37,211 nt of DNA from Lenisia limosa (lineage: Eukaryota; Breviatea), in assembly GCA_001655205.1 (NCBI GenBank), contig LPNZ01008691.1, positions 1-37,211 on the forward strand. Direction: 5' to 3'. The notes below the pieces were generated by a model, which saw only the letters and a program-made list of their open reading frames with translations, was not told the DNA's origin and did no database searches. This document shows, in pieces, positions 10,502 to 22,500 of this stretch. Each line of letters begins with the position of its first letter. Position 1 is the first letter of the stretch. A program made the translations under genes and the position numbers.

Positions 10502-13500
10502 ATGGCGTCATACTGTCTTGAATACACTCTTTGCGGTCCCTCGCCTTTGGCACACAGTGCCGTGTGGTGTCCAACAACGGGTTTAGCAGTCTTCGCATCA
10601 GGTTGGTGAAGGTGATTTTTTTGTTCTTATGTTTGCCTAATAGGGCATCTGGTGGCACTGTCTTCCCCCCATGCCGAAACGCATCACTCGTCCATCATTG
10701 CCACCCTTCCCCACGGGTCTTCTCGAGTGAACAGTCTCACGGCGGTCAATCATATCAAGTTGGGTTTGGCTGTGGGTTCTATGTTTTGAGAAATTACTTT
10801 TTTTTGAAGGTAAAAAGGAGTCAGCTGTCCAGAAAAGCCACTGGACTTATCTTGCAAAAGTATATGACACCAACAGTCTAACAAAGCGTCATGAGTGTTT
10901 TGTATAAAAAAAAAAAAGTGTTATTGACGTCTTCATTCTTTCAACCTATGCTCATGATCAGGGCATGCTGGGATAACAGTGCACCACTGCATATGGCGTC
11001 CCCCCGCATGGGGGAGATTATTTCATGTGGTGCTGAAGGAGAAATCAAGGTAGGGATTCCATCATGCGATATTTAGCTTTTTTAAAAAATTCCATATCTG
11101 AAAGTATCACTTAATCTTCTTAATCTGAAGTGTCAATACATCTTATTAATGTTGAAGAGAAGCGCGATCCCTTGACCCCGTAGGTTTGGAGTGGATCGGG
11201 CAGCGAATGGACCTTGCGCCAAGTCATCGAAGCCAAGTCTGAGATGGGCCATTCTTCAAGCATTACAGACGTTGCAGGATGTATTGATGATGGTGGGATG
11301 AACGCGCAAGGTTTAGTTTGAACGTGTTTTTCTACACGTCTTTTTGACGCAATCTTTGTGAATTAAGCACATCTAATTCAATATTCAGATGGTCAAAGGT
11401 GGATTGTGACTGCTGGGCTCTCAGGAGATGTTAAAGTTGGCCTCTTTACATAAGACATTTATATCATTTCATATCCGTATTTCTTAATAAGATCAATTGT
11501 TTGGATCATTTTCAAAGTCATATGTACCCTATAGTTGGTACTAATAAGTCAAATGCGTTTTTCATTATTGAAATCTCTTGTTGTGTTTATACATCTCAAC
11601 ATTTAGTAAAAGCATATCATATTTACTCTGTTCAACACACGAGCTACTCTGCGACATTGTATCTCTTGTTTTCTTTTTACAAAATTGACCTGTCAAGGTT
11701 TGCGTAGCTGCTGCTGATGGAAACTATAAACTGGTTCAGTCGGTGAAAGTACCCAAATCTAGGTCTGGTTTATGGAAGGTCCTTATTTGGCTATTCTAGT
11801 GAACCATCAATGCTAGGTTTTACTGATGAACACTACCTTGACTTTCTGCAGTGTTGTTGCAGTTTCAATTGTGGCTGTTGACGACTCCATTGTCATTCCT
11901 GTTTCCTTAAGCACTAGCAAAGTAGGATAGCGGACTGGGGCGTGGAAAACAGAATAGAAATAATCGAGTGATTCATTAAAAATATGCAAAACTATCATAA
12001 CCCATCCAGGTGCTGCTGTACTCATGTCCCCGAAACAACGCAGAAGCATTAACCGTAACTTGCCCTCTGACTGGCTTTCCGGACTGGGTGCGGACTATGA
12101 AGTGGGCTGTGCTATTGTCTTAGATGTTGAGGTTGAAATAGGTCTCACTTCGGGCCAAAAAAGGGGGCGTTATTGATTGGAAAGGAAGTCCCCATCTTTT
12201 ATCTTCATATATTATTAGTATACCCTTGGTTAAAGGCTCAAGATTGAATGAACTAGCTATACCTCTTTTTGAAAGTAGTGTTTGAACTGAATTGGAGAGA
12301 GCCTCACCCCTTAGATTTGCCGAAATTGATGGAGTGCTGACTCTCGCCATGGCTTGCCAGGTTTGCTACCACAATATCTTATTAATGGTGTAATGATGTA
12401 CAGGATTAGCCTGATTCTACACTTTGTCGTTTTTTTACATGAAATTATATTTGGATTCCTTAGCGTGATTTACTCTGTACTTTAGGATTGTCTGATACTT
12501 TTCTTTGTTTGCTCAAACAGTGTTTTTGTTTTTATAAGTGTCCCTTCAATACCTCCCCTCCCCTCCCACCTCTAACATATTTGACGCTTTATTCAGGATA
12601 ATGTTGCCCGTATCTTCAAGTTACTCCGGACAAAGCAAGTGAGTCAAAAAGAGAGAAGGCTTACAAAACGACACAGTTATGATGATTAAAAAGAGTCCAA
12701 CTCATACAATAGGGATTGTGATGTCACATGTAGTTTCTTGGAATTTTCTTGCGTTGAAATCACTAGAGTTGTTGCTTTTTTTTACCAGTTAGGCTAGCGA
12801 GCTGCAAGACGTGACAGACGCGTTGGGTGATGCAGAAAGCGTGGCGCTTTCAAGCTTCAGTCTGGCTATGAAGACGGCTACTGGAACGGGTTCGTTATTG
12901 CCATTTATTTCACAATTATTCTCACATTGATTCCGCCTTGTGTTTAACTCAGCGCTATTTCTTTCTATCTAATGATCTGTTTCGTTTTCTGAGTGTTCAG
13001 GTCTTCAAATAGTTCTGGACGCGGTTCTTGTTGGTCCCGAGGATTGGGTTCATGATGTGGGTTATGAGGGTGACTAATGACTGGGTTATTCCGTGTAAAT
13101 TTCGAATACTCTCAAGCTGCTTTTACCAAAGTAAAGCTGTTTTGTATCCTCTCTCAATTAGATCCTTATCCTCCAGGTTGTCTGGAAGCCTCGCATCGCT
13201 GTTGACTCTTCTGAATGTTTGGGTGGTGTTTGTTTCAATTGGATATGAAAACAGCAAAGCTAACACCTTCGATTTTACAACAGCCTCTCATGAAGAAATA
13301 GTCACCTTAATGACCCCAAACAGCGCAACAGGAGGCCGTGCTCCTTCTAGCCTCGCTCGACCGTTCGCTCTCAATTTGGGCCCCGCAGGATGACGGTTGG
13401 GAGGAGTCTAGAGGTCTTCTTATTTTAGCTTCCTCCTTTAGCCACACCACGTTTTAGATCCGGTCATACCGTCACTCTTTAGGCATCTGGACCTCGGTCT

Positions 13501-16461
13501 CGTCTTTTGGTAACATTTCGGCGACAGCCCCTGTTTTTCACGCTTGCATGTGGTATGAGGAAGGGTCTGATGAAGTCGTCAAGGGGGTAGTATCTACTAA
13601 ATGTAATTACAGCCCCGTCACAACTTTTTGCGAGCCATATTCTCTTTAAGTGTTTCACTCTTAGGTCCCCTGATGGCCTTCATGTGTGGGGATTGTCATA
13701 TAACGGTGCCTACCATGGATGGACAAGAGAAGAGAAAGCAGTTTGCAAGGATTTCTTGAACCATGAAACTAATGGTCAGGGTTTGGACGGACCTTGGGAA
13801 GTCAGTGTCCCCCCAAGTGGACACTACAAATCCGTCGAGGATCTGGTGTGGATGGACAGCTTCCAAGAATCCGATGTTGACAGCTTTGGCTACTTAATGA
13901 CGTGCGGCGACACAACAACCAGAGCGTTTGCCCCTTGGAACCTTGCTGAGAAGTGTACTGGTCTGTGGGGTTTGAACAATCCAGAATATGGATTGAAGGG
14001 ATTGACATAACTTGAAGACTTAATCTGAAGATGGCTCTTTTTTTCTAAAAAGGTACTTATTTCGATGATGTCGAAATAGCATGAAGGATACTTTATATGC
14101 CATGCTGTTATTCTTTTTGTTGGGTTAACAGATGGCAGGGCTCTTTGAGGTTACGCGGCCTCAAATTCACGGTTACGACATGTCTTGCCTTGCACACATG
14201 GGGCCTACACAGTTCATCTCAGGTATGCTGGCTTGGGTTTCTTTGATTTCTCATCATAAATATCAAATTATTGTATTCAAATGTGTTCCAGAAGTCAATA
14301 CATTAGCCTTAGTATTTATCTTGAACATATATCTGATAATCCTAATTTTGTCTTCAGGATCTGCGGAGAAGTACGTTCGTGTTTTCCAAGCCCCCTTGAA
14401 AGTTGCCTCATCAATTGCCAAAATCTCAGACACTCAACAGGTGCTTTGGGAATGAAACTTTCTGGATCAAAAGCAGCTCGCTTATATCTTTAGCCGTCAG
14501 CGGAGAAGTGTTCGGCCAACATTGGAGCCACACAGCCTGCCCTGGGCCTTTCCAACCGCTCGATTGTGCAGGGTGCGGAGGACTCGTATCGAGTGGCTGA
14601 AATCGGCGTCGGACTTCAGAGTGTGGAAGATGTTGCCCCATTTGTTCCAATGGACACTTCTGTACCCCCCAGTGATCAGGATATAATTGCCAAATCCCTG
14701 TGGCCGGAAGTTGACAAGGTTTGACTTGATTGTTTTGACAGCTTCAGCTTTATAACCATGAATTTGACATTATGACGGTTGAGTCTTCGGGCTTCATGAA
14801 GTCTCAAAAAGATGGTTTGTTGTCCGATGCTGCAGAAGGCCGAGCACAGACAGTTCTCACTATTGCAGCGGCCAAGGTACTTCTATCCGCTTCTAAAGCT
14901 TCGGTCGCCCAACACGCCAACGTCATCTGTTGGTCCGCTTCGACCTTCAGACCTTTTGCAGCTCTGCAGCACCACAAACTCACTGTTGTTCAAATCGTGG
15001 CGTCACCTTGCGGCTCTCGAGTTGTGACATGTGGCCGAGATCGAACTTTTGCGATCTTCGACATTCCCTCCCCTCCCTCCGACGATTCTGCTCCCCTCAT
15101 CACTCTTCCAATTGTATGGTTTGAATTTGTTTGTTGGCGGAATTTGAAAGCGGTGTCCTTATTGCTTCAGAACTTATGATTGTGCGGGAGTGAAGAATTT
15201 ACACCCCCCCAGGTTAGGCCAGCGTTAGTCGGCACCGGGCACAAACGGATCATTTGGGCAGCTGCTTGGTCCCCAGATGGACAGGTTCGTAATATCTTCT
15301 CACGCACTCCTACCAGTCATGTTTTTAACCTCCCCCCATCCCGGGGTGGCAGTAACAAGATACACCCAGGTGATACATATATTCGTATTTTATCGATGGA
15401 TACAACAACAATCTGCAAGACAAACTAGGGCTTTTACTGGTTTAGTTTGTCGCCACAGCATCACGTGACAAGACTGTCAAGATTTGGAAGGTGTCCGAAG
15501 ACCTTCATGAAGTCGCAACGGTGATACGGAGCAAAATGGACTTTTGAACATCATTTTCATCCGGGGCCTTTTGGAAAATAAATATCTTGGCCAAAAAAAC
15601 AGATCTCTTCTTGCTTAACTTCTGCAGCTCTCCTTCCCCTCAGCGTGCACGGCTGTTGCCTGGACCACCGGACAGTTGGCTGTTGGCCTGGAGTCTGGGA
15701 CCATAATGGCGTTTTCTCCGGCGAACGATGAGGTTGGATGAGACACTGGAGAGGGGGGTCTGTGGATCAGAAGATGAGACAAAAACGCGCATGTCTTTTG
15801 CATTCCCTCACCCCTTGGCAGAACAGCGAGTGGCAGTCTCACGGTGCCACCTCTCATATTGATAGCCACTGTCAGTCAGTTAAAAGGCTTCGTTTCAAGG
15901 TTGGTGATTTCTCTATTGCAGAAAGCTTTGTACACATGAAGGCATATGATTCTTATTAGCGTGATATATGGATGGAGGCATCCCCCCCCCCCTCATGAAT
16001 CCCATCAGGATTAAAGAACATAATTTTTTTTTTATTTATGTTCTTTTATCCTGATGGAATTCATGAGGGGGGGGGGGGATNNNNNNNNNNNNNNNNNNNN
16101 NNNNNNNNNNNNNNNNNNNNNNNNNNNNNNNNNNNNNNNNNNNNNNNNNTTTTTATTTACTGTCGTAAAAGCAGTTTTTGGATAACGAATGTTTTGATTT
16201 TCATACTGACCAAAATCTTCATCAAAAAGTGAGATGACGTCACCGAAACTTGTTCGGATATCCGTGGCAATTTTGGATTGGCACCCTGCTTTAAAGAACC
16301 TCTTTATACGTCGCCATCTGATTATATCAGCTCATGACCAGCTTTTTTATTTGGTCACATTGCTGGATCTTCTATTGACGTTGTAGATGGTGAAAGGCCA
16401 GACTCTGCTCGCATCATGTTCTGCTGACAACTCGGTTCGAGTTTGGAAGGCTAATATCTGA
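10502..16461 (+). CDS. ELP2: Elongator complex protein 2 (ELP2)
   Basis: ELP2 is the double WD40-propeller scaffold of Elongator, which modifies wobble uridines of tRNAs in the cytoplasm. Exons: 10502-10601, 10644-10758, 10962-11049, 11184-11310, 11389-11435, 11698-11762, 11852-11921, 12010-12101, 12315-12360, 12597-12638, 12793-12889, 13001-13056, 13177-13225, 13324-13413, 13483-13586, 13651-13960, 14139-14222, 14358-14440, 14494-14718, 14748-15113, 15213-15284, 15446-15520, 15628-15732, 15822-15899, 16387-16461. Phases close and give about 886 aa, near the usual 800-830. Diagnostic blocks are GPEDWVHDVVWKPR, LLASLDRSLSIWAP, SGHYKSVEDLVW, TTRAFAPWNL, TRPQIHGYDMSCLA, ATQPALGLSNRS, AKSLWPEVDKLYNHEFDI, HKRIIWAAAWSPDGQ and ASRDKTVKIW. 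The start is the ATG of MASYCLEYTLCG. An extra ~20 residues follow HEFDI compared with animal ELP2. Confidence 0.95.
15980..16080. repeat. Inverted repeat with poly-C/poly-G ends (hairpin)
   Basis: Positions 15980-16023 and 16036-16080 are reverse complements with two mismatches and one C/G length difference, around a 12-nt T-rich loop. The outer ends are runs of 11 C and 12 G. It lies in the last ELP2 intron and is followed at once by an N gap. Confidence 0.85.
16081..16149. other. Assembly gap after the hairpin
   Basis: 69 N directly after the G-run arm of the inverted repeat, inside the intron 15900-16386, which could also hide a small ELP2 exon. Confidence 0.95.
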
Positions 16462-16592
16462 CCCAATACACTCAATGAAACCCGGATGGAAGTCGGTATC
16501 ATACATCAACTTTTAAATGGTTCAACACTCGAACATTAACATAATGGAAACTAAATGAAACAAGAAACAAGAAAATCGTAGAAAAAAAAAGA
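16462..16592. terminator. Convergent 3' intergenic region
   Basis: Only 131 bp separate the ELP2 stop from the stop of the minus-strand gene. An A-rich stretch (about 16559-16590) is present. The two transcripts probably overlap or end here; no clear polyadenylation signal was identified. Confidence 0.4.
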
Positions 16593-19500
16593 CTAGAAAT
16601 CCGATTTAATGTGGTCCCAGTCTTGGATGGAAGCAAACTGTCTGAGACTTTCATTTCTCAAATCCGTGCTACTTTCGGCAGCCTGCTTGAACCGTCGAGC
16701 CAGAGCAACAACAGCTTGCTGCTGGGTTAAAGGAAATATGGCCATGAAACCCTAAGGCTATCGTATGATACGTTGACATGTGAAACAGCAAGCCAAAGAT
16801 GTGCCCCAACCTGGACTTGGACGAGGTTGGAGAGGATCGGTTCGGACGGCGGCGGCCCGGCTTCCAGAGACACCATGGCCTTCTCAACAAGCTCCCATCG
16901 GGCTGCAATGTTAACCGTCTGAGGTCCATATTATCAATGACCAGTGTTGATAGGTCAAAACACATAGGATATAAATGGGCAACTAGTCTGGAATCCTGTT
17001 TACCCACGGTTGGTTTTCTTCTTCATGAAAACGGTTCCGAAAGGCGACGACCCCGTCAGCGCTCCGAAAGCCTCAGCCGCCAGTCCGGACTTGCCGAAAG
17101 CGATCGAGTTGGAAGCAGGAGTCTGGGGGTGAGAACCACGGCTTTCTCTAAAGTAGTATTGTTATTACAAATCTGCATGCATTGCAGGAAACCAATACCT
17201 TGGGCTCTTGTGGGGCTTGTTGTACCGGTGCGGGGCTTGCCGGCATATAAACTGGGGAGTCTAGGCATATCAGAGGGACGTTCATTATGGAAATGAAAGC
17301 AGCAAAGAAGCAGGAAATTGCAGCAGCGAACTTTGCGAAGTTTGCGATTTGGCTGGGGAAGGCGAGGGGGAAACAAAGGAGGATGGCGATCCGTGTGTGG
17401 AAGACTACATTTATGAAAATAGTGACGAGAGGTTCACCGATGTATGGCTACAGGGAATCTAGTAGAAGTGTGAAAAAGGCTTCATGAATGGGTGGGGATC
17501 AATATTCAGTTATAAAACAAGCAACATACCTCTTTCTCAGCAAACGTTACGGACTCTGCGGTATTAGCCAGCCCTGAAGATGGAACTATAATCGTAAGGG
17601 AACCCCCTGGCCCCACCCGATCGATGATGGCACATAGAACAAAGATACCCCCCCCCCCCNNNNNNNNNNNNNNNNNNNNNNNNNNNNNNNNNNNNNNNNN
17701 NNNNNNNNNNNNNNNNNNNNNNNNNNNNNNNNNNNNGTGGTGAACTTTCTGAGTCAAAGATTTTGTCCTCTTGGCTGGGGCTTGGCGGGCTTTCCTTATT
17801 TGGAAGGTCAGATTCGGTCTCGGGGGCAGGACGGACGGGGCTAGGAGGGATCTGGAGTGGTTGAATGATGATTACAAAAGTGCAACTTTCAGAAGAACAT
17901 TGGCGATTTCACCCACTTTAGAAGGTGAAATTGGAGAATTCGAGGGAGGAGTACCAGGAAGTGCAATGTAAGCATCAACACCTGCAAATGTAAATGTTAG
18001 TAATGATAACAGGAAAATGCGGGACAAATGACTTTTTCTTTTACAGCTGCTGAATCTTTATCTAATACTTGTTATCGTTGTTGATGAAAAACATGTCCCG
18101 ACTCCCTTGGATGCCAAGTCCAACCTGCTGAGGGGGGTGGTGAGGAAGAGAGCGGTGGCTCTTCACTGTACACTGTCGAAGGCGTTGCTGCAATATTACG
18201 ATACGGCTGAATGCGAAGAAAGGCTCCACTATTTATGAAAGAGGAGATAACACAAGTATTGAAGCAATACACACTACCATTATATGAGTGTAAAAGTTGC
18301 CCCCATAAACCGAAAACTCACCCATATCAGCAAGTGGTTCAGCAGCTACAGGCTGCTCTTCTTCAAGAGTTGTGCTTTGAAGGGACTGCGTGAGAAGAGA
18401 CAACGATATCGGCTCGGAAGCCGTCTCGGAAGCCGTCTCGGAAGCCTCGTTTTGTTCTGACGGAGCCGGGGAGCTTTCTGCGGTTGGTGATGGTGAAGGA
18501 GGGAGGGGACACGCCAGGGCCTTCGGGTTAGCGACAATGAAGCCGGTGTTGACAATGCGTGCCGGGCTCTCAATAGTGTCAGCGTCCGGCGACTCCTCTG
18601 TGGACTGCTTCTGCGGCGTTTTGGCTGGAGGGCTCGGAGCACAGGACTTTTCCAATGCTTGAATACTTGCCTTAAATGGATTGGCCGATCCAAGGCTAGC
18701 AGCGCGAACACGTGGAGCAAATTTTGTGTCAATTGTCAAATGGCCGAGGTCCACGGTCCGGGCTCTGGCACGCTGTTCCACTATGGAATACGTCAGAGAG
18801 GCACTACGCGCACTTTGCGCAATGTTGGCGTGAGGCGTGAGCGGCGATGGTGTGAGGCCAATGAACGAGATCGGCTCCTCTGTGTTGACGGCCGGGATGG
18901 GGTTGACAAACGGGCTGTCAGGTGACATTAAATGGCGAAGTGAAACAAAACAAAGAATACACCAATCCCAAACACCCAATTCCCTTCAAGAAAACGCGTT
19001 TGTACTACATTTATAACCATACGCACATGAAGATAGAAAGTATAATACCCCAAAATGAATGTTCTTGGTTGCCAGCCAAGATGCCCACATTTCCGCATCA
19101 GTCAGTGTGAGGGGTTCGGACCCAAGATCAGCAAAGACATCCAACTGCGGCCGTCTGCTCTGTCGGCCACGGCGCCGCACCGGCGTCTTTGTTGTAGTCT
19201 GAGGAGTAAAATAGAAAATTAATGAAACAAAAAAGCTTGTGTGTGTNNNNNNNNNNNNNNNNNNNNNNNNNNNNNNNNNNNNNNNNNNNNNNNNNNNNNN
19301 NNNNNNNNNNNNNNNNNNNNNNNNNNNNNNNNNNNNNNNNNNNNNNNNNNNNNCGCGAGGCGTGGAGAATGTGCGTGATGGCCGCCTCAAATGTCGCCAA
19401 CGCATACCTACACAGTGAGTACAAAGGAAGCATTCATAAAAGTGAAGAGGACTGTGTCAGTTAAACAGAGTCTTGACATCATTTCTCATTTTTAAAACAA

Positions 19501-22500
19501 TAGTGAAGGGGTGAAGGTGCTACTCAGTTTTGAACTTATTGATAAAAAATAACACATCCAAACATGCTGAGTTTTTTTCGGACATAAGGAACCTATTAAT
19601 ATGTACATTCAGAGGTGAAATCCCACATACCCCTCCTGCCCGGTTCGGTCCTCGGAGGAACTGTAACGCAAAACATGTTCTGTGTACTACAACAATTAAT
19701 CCAGGGCCGATTCATCATGTGTGGAAATGCGATGTTCAAAGATTAATCACCAATAACAATAGATATTACACTAGGCTAGAGAAAGCTCTGGTCATATCAT
19801 AGATAATAATCTGAAGAACACAATGATCACCAGGCCAACATGGTGAGGGCTTGACAGGCAACTATGAAGGACAATGTACACAAAGCACGGTAAAATGACG
19901 TCCGCAGTAACGCTGACATCACCGTCTTTCGAGCTCTAATTGTTAGCACTGATAGGAAGGAACAAATAGCCCCCTTGGATGATAATAGACGATGGGTGGA
20001 ACTTAAAGCGGTGACCCCCCCCCCCCNNNNNNNNNNNNNNNNNNNNNNNNNNNNNNNNNNNNNNNNNNNNNNNNNNNNNNNNNNNNNNNNNNNNNNNNNN
20101 NNNNNGATGTGAGTGTGTCGTGAAAAACGCGTAGCATTTGCCATGGGGACTCTGCCTTGTTGAGACCTTCGAGAATCTGACTCGTAAGCGCGGTGATTGG
20201 GGTAACAGTCTGAAAAACAACATTGATATTTTAGACCCTTGAAGCCCCATTATAGATCAGTAATAATCACAGGAGCACTACATTGATATTATAACAAAGA
20301 AGGTAAAAGGGAAACACGTGTCCATGACGTTTTCAGAGATGTCATTGCATAAGGGCCAACCTTGATGCTCTCAGCGAACGGCATTTTCGAAGTGTTTGGC
20401 AGAACACCAAGCTCCTTATGGAAGAAAAGTGCCTGTTGGCAGTGATTAAGGGGTTTCAAGGAACATAAACCACAAACAGACAGAAACTTGAAAACACCGA
20501 CAGAACGATACTCCCAACTGCCAATTTTGGTTCCATAGAGTAATCGGAATAATCACATACCTCATTGACGTTGTTGAGCGTAAAAGGCTCAAGAATGTGA
20601 CTCGGAATTCCGATGACAGTGGGGGATAAACCGCGCATCCACGCAACCTTTGACAGTTAATTTGCTGAAAAATAGAATACTGCAATATTGAAATTGAGGT
20701 TACCTGTTTTCTGTGTTTTGCATCAGCCTCAAGGGCAGCGGGGGTGATGAGCCCGAAAGTTGTTGAATGAATGGCGGGGTGGATGAGACAGTTCACGAAT
20801 TCTCTGAGGCGATGCCGGATTTGGATAACCTGAAACCGTTAATTGGAGCAGGTTTTCGGTTCATTTAAGTCATCACTAATAGTATTTTGAAGTTGGGTGG
20901 GAGTAAAAGAGAGTGAGGGTGCATTTTTTTGAAAGAGTGGGAGAGGAGGCTGATTTATTTCGGATGAAATATATAAAGAAAAGCTATAGCAATGAGAAAT
21001 ACAAAATAAGGTAGTATCTGGCCGAAGCCGTCNNNNNNNNNNNNNNNNNNNNNNNNNNNNNNNNNNNNNNNNNNNNNNNNNNNNNNNNNNNNNNNNNNNN
21101 NNNNNNNNNNNNNNNNNNNNNNTGCGGATGCAGCGGTCGCCGTTGGTGGTGTGCAACCCCCTCGATTTGCTGAACAAGTTGATCCACGACATAGTCCACC
21201 GAGGCTACAACTTCCTCTGAAGTCACACCATCTGGTTCATTAGTGATGGTTAATAGTCAGGCGAACGCATCAATATCAGTTCACTGACTATTGATACAAA
21301 ATGCATTCACTCAATCATTTGAAAGCAATGAAAAAAAATATGATATATGATACTATGTGTACTATATATCGATATGTATATAATTAATACGTGTATATAT
21401 ACAGTATACTAACGTATTCATCAGCCTAACCCTCCACACCTATTCCCCTTTGGTTGATGACCGCAATGAAGTTCCGAATACGTTCACCGATACTTGCCTA
21501 ACACGTAAGTTGATGAAGAATTGTGAAGGTAATAGATCAATAAAGTCCAGGCCTAGAGTCTTATTGCTTGATGATTTTCTCACCTTTTCGCCATCATCCA
21601 TGATGATGGGGTTGAAAACTCTCTGAGCTTGTTCATGGTCGAACACGGGAGCTTGGACCAACTCCAGCAATCTAAGTACATTACAAAAGTATTCATGGTG
21701 CTTGGAGTGGCGTAAAAAGAGAACGGCCGTATGTAAAAGATTATGATAGTACATGATACGAACCCCAGAAGAGTTCCCCAACAAGGGTAGAGAAAAAGTA
21801 ACACGTACCTCAAGGAGCGGACAAACTTGCCAGCGTCAGCCATGCGGACCAAAATGGCCATTCGCCTCAAGAGGAGAAGAATCACGTTTTCCAATGAGTA
21901 GTGCATTCGTTTGTCCACTGCATGCAGCCCGTCAACAAGACGCGAAATGTGGTGCATCTGGAAGGTTATTCCATCATTAATGTATTATCTTTGCTTAAAA
22001 TAAAATCTGGGCTGTCAAAACAACAAATCTGGCAAAACAAACCTGCGCTCGAATGTCTATCAAGATACGGGCAAACGCTCTTTCCTGTCTCTGGGTTCCT
22101 AACGGTGCAAAGAGCTCCAAAAGTTGTCTAAATGGTGTCACTTTTACAGGATTGCAGTTGCAGTGTTCATTATAGCAGTACTATCACTATCACTATCACA
22201 TTTACGAATTGGCATTACGCAGCATCCAACTTCTCCTTTCAAAGGCAATGGTTACATTTCTTTATCTCCAGATTTGATATCACCCCCACCCCACCTGCAC
22301 TCGAGCGCATGGAGCAAAATACTCGTGGCCACGGGTCCCTGTGAGCTAGCTTTCGTAATCACATTCGCAACATCATTCTCCAAGTCCACTGAATGTCAGT
22401 TTCGGTTGGAGAAAGGAAAGAGAACAAACCATAATAGCAAAACTGTGGTTTTTATTGTATACATACATATCTATATATATCATGATACTATACTGTAACT

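Noticed and set aside
10531-10881. Frame beginning MRSLAFGTQC as the ELP2 start
   Set aside because: It superficially resembles the ELP2 N-terminus, but the frame from the ATG at 10502 joins in phase to all later exons and this one does not.
13028-13393. 121-residue open frame as a separate gene
   Set aside because: It reads through two introns of ELP2 in a shifted frame; the ELP2 exons 13001-13056, 13177-13225 and 13324-13413 explain the region.
16669-17376. Overlapping plus- and minus-strand frames rich in Arg and Pro
   Set aside because: Out-of-frame shadows of the exons at 16811-16918, 17033-17122 and 17332-17404, whose correct frame keeps phase across all junctions.
18233-18979. Single 248-residue open frame taken as a complete gene
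   Set aside because: It is a long exon (18322-18914) flanked by splice sites and continues in phase into the next exons of the same minus-strand gene; the ends of the frame are intron read-through.
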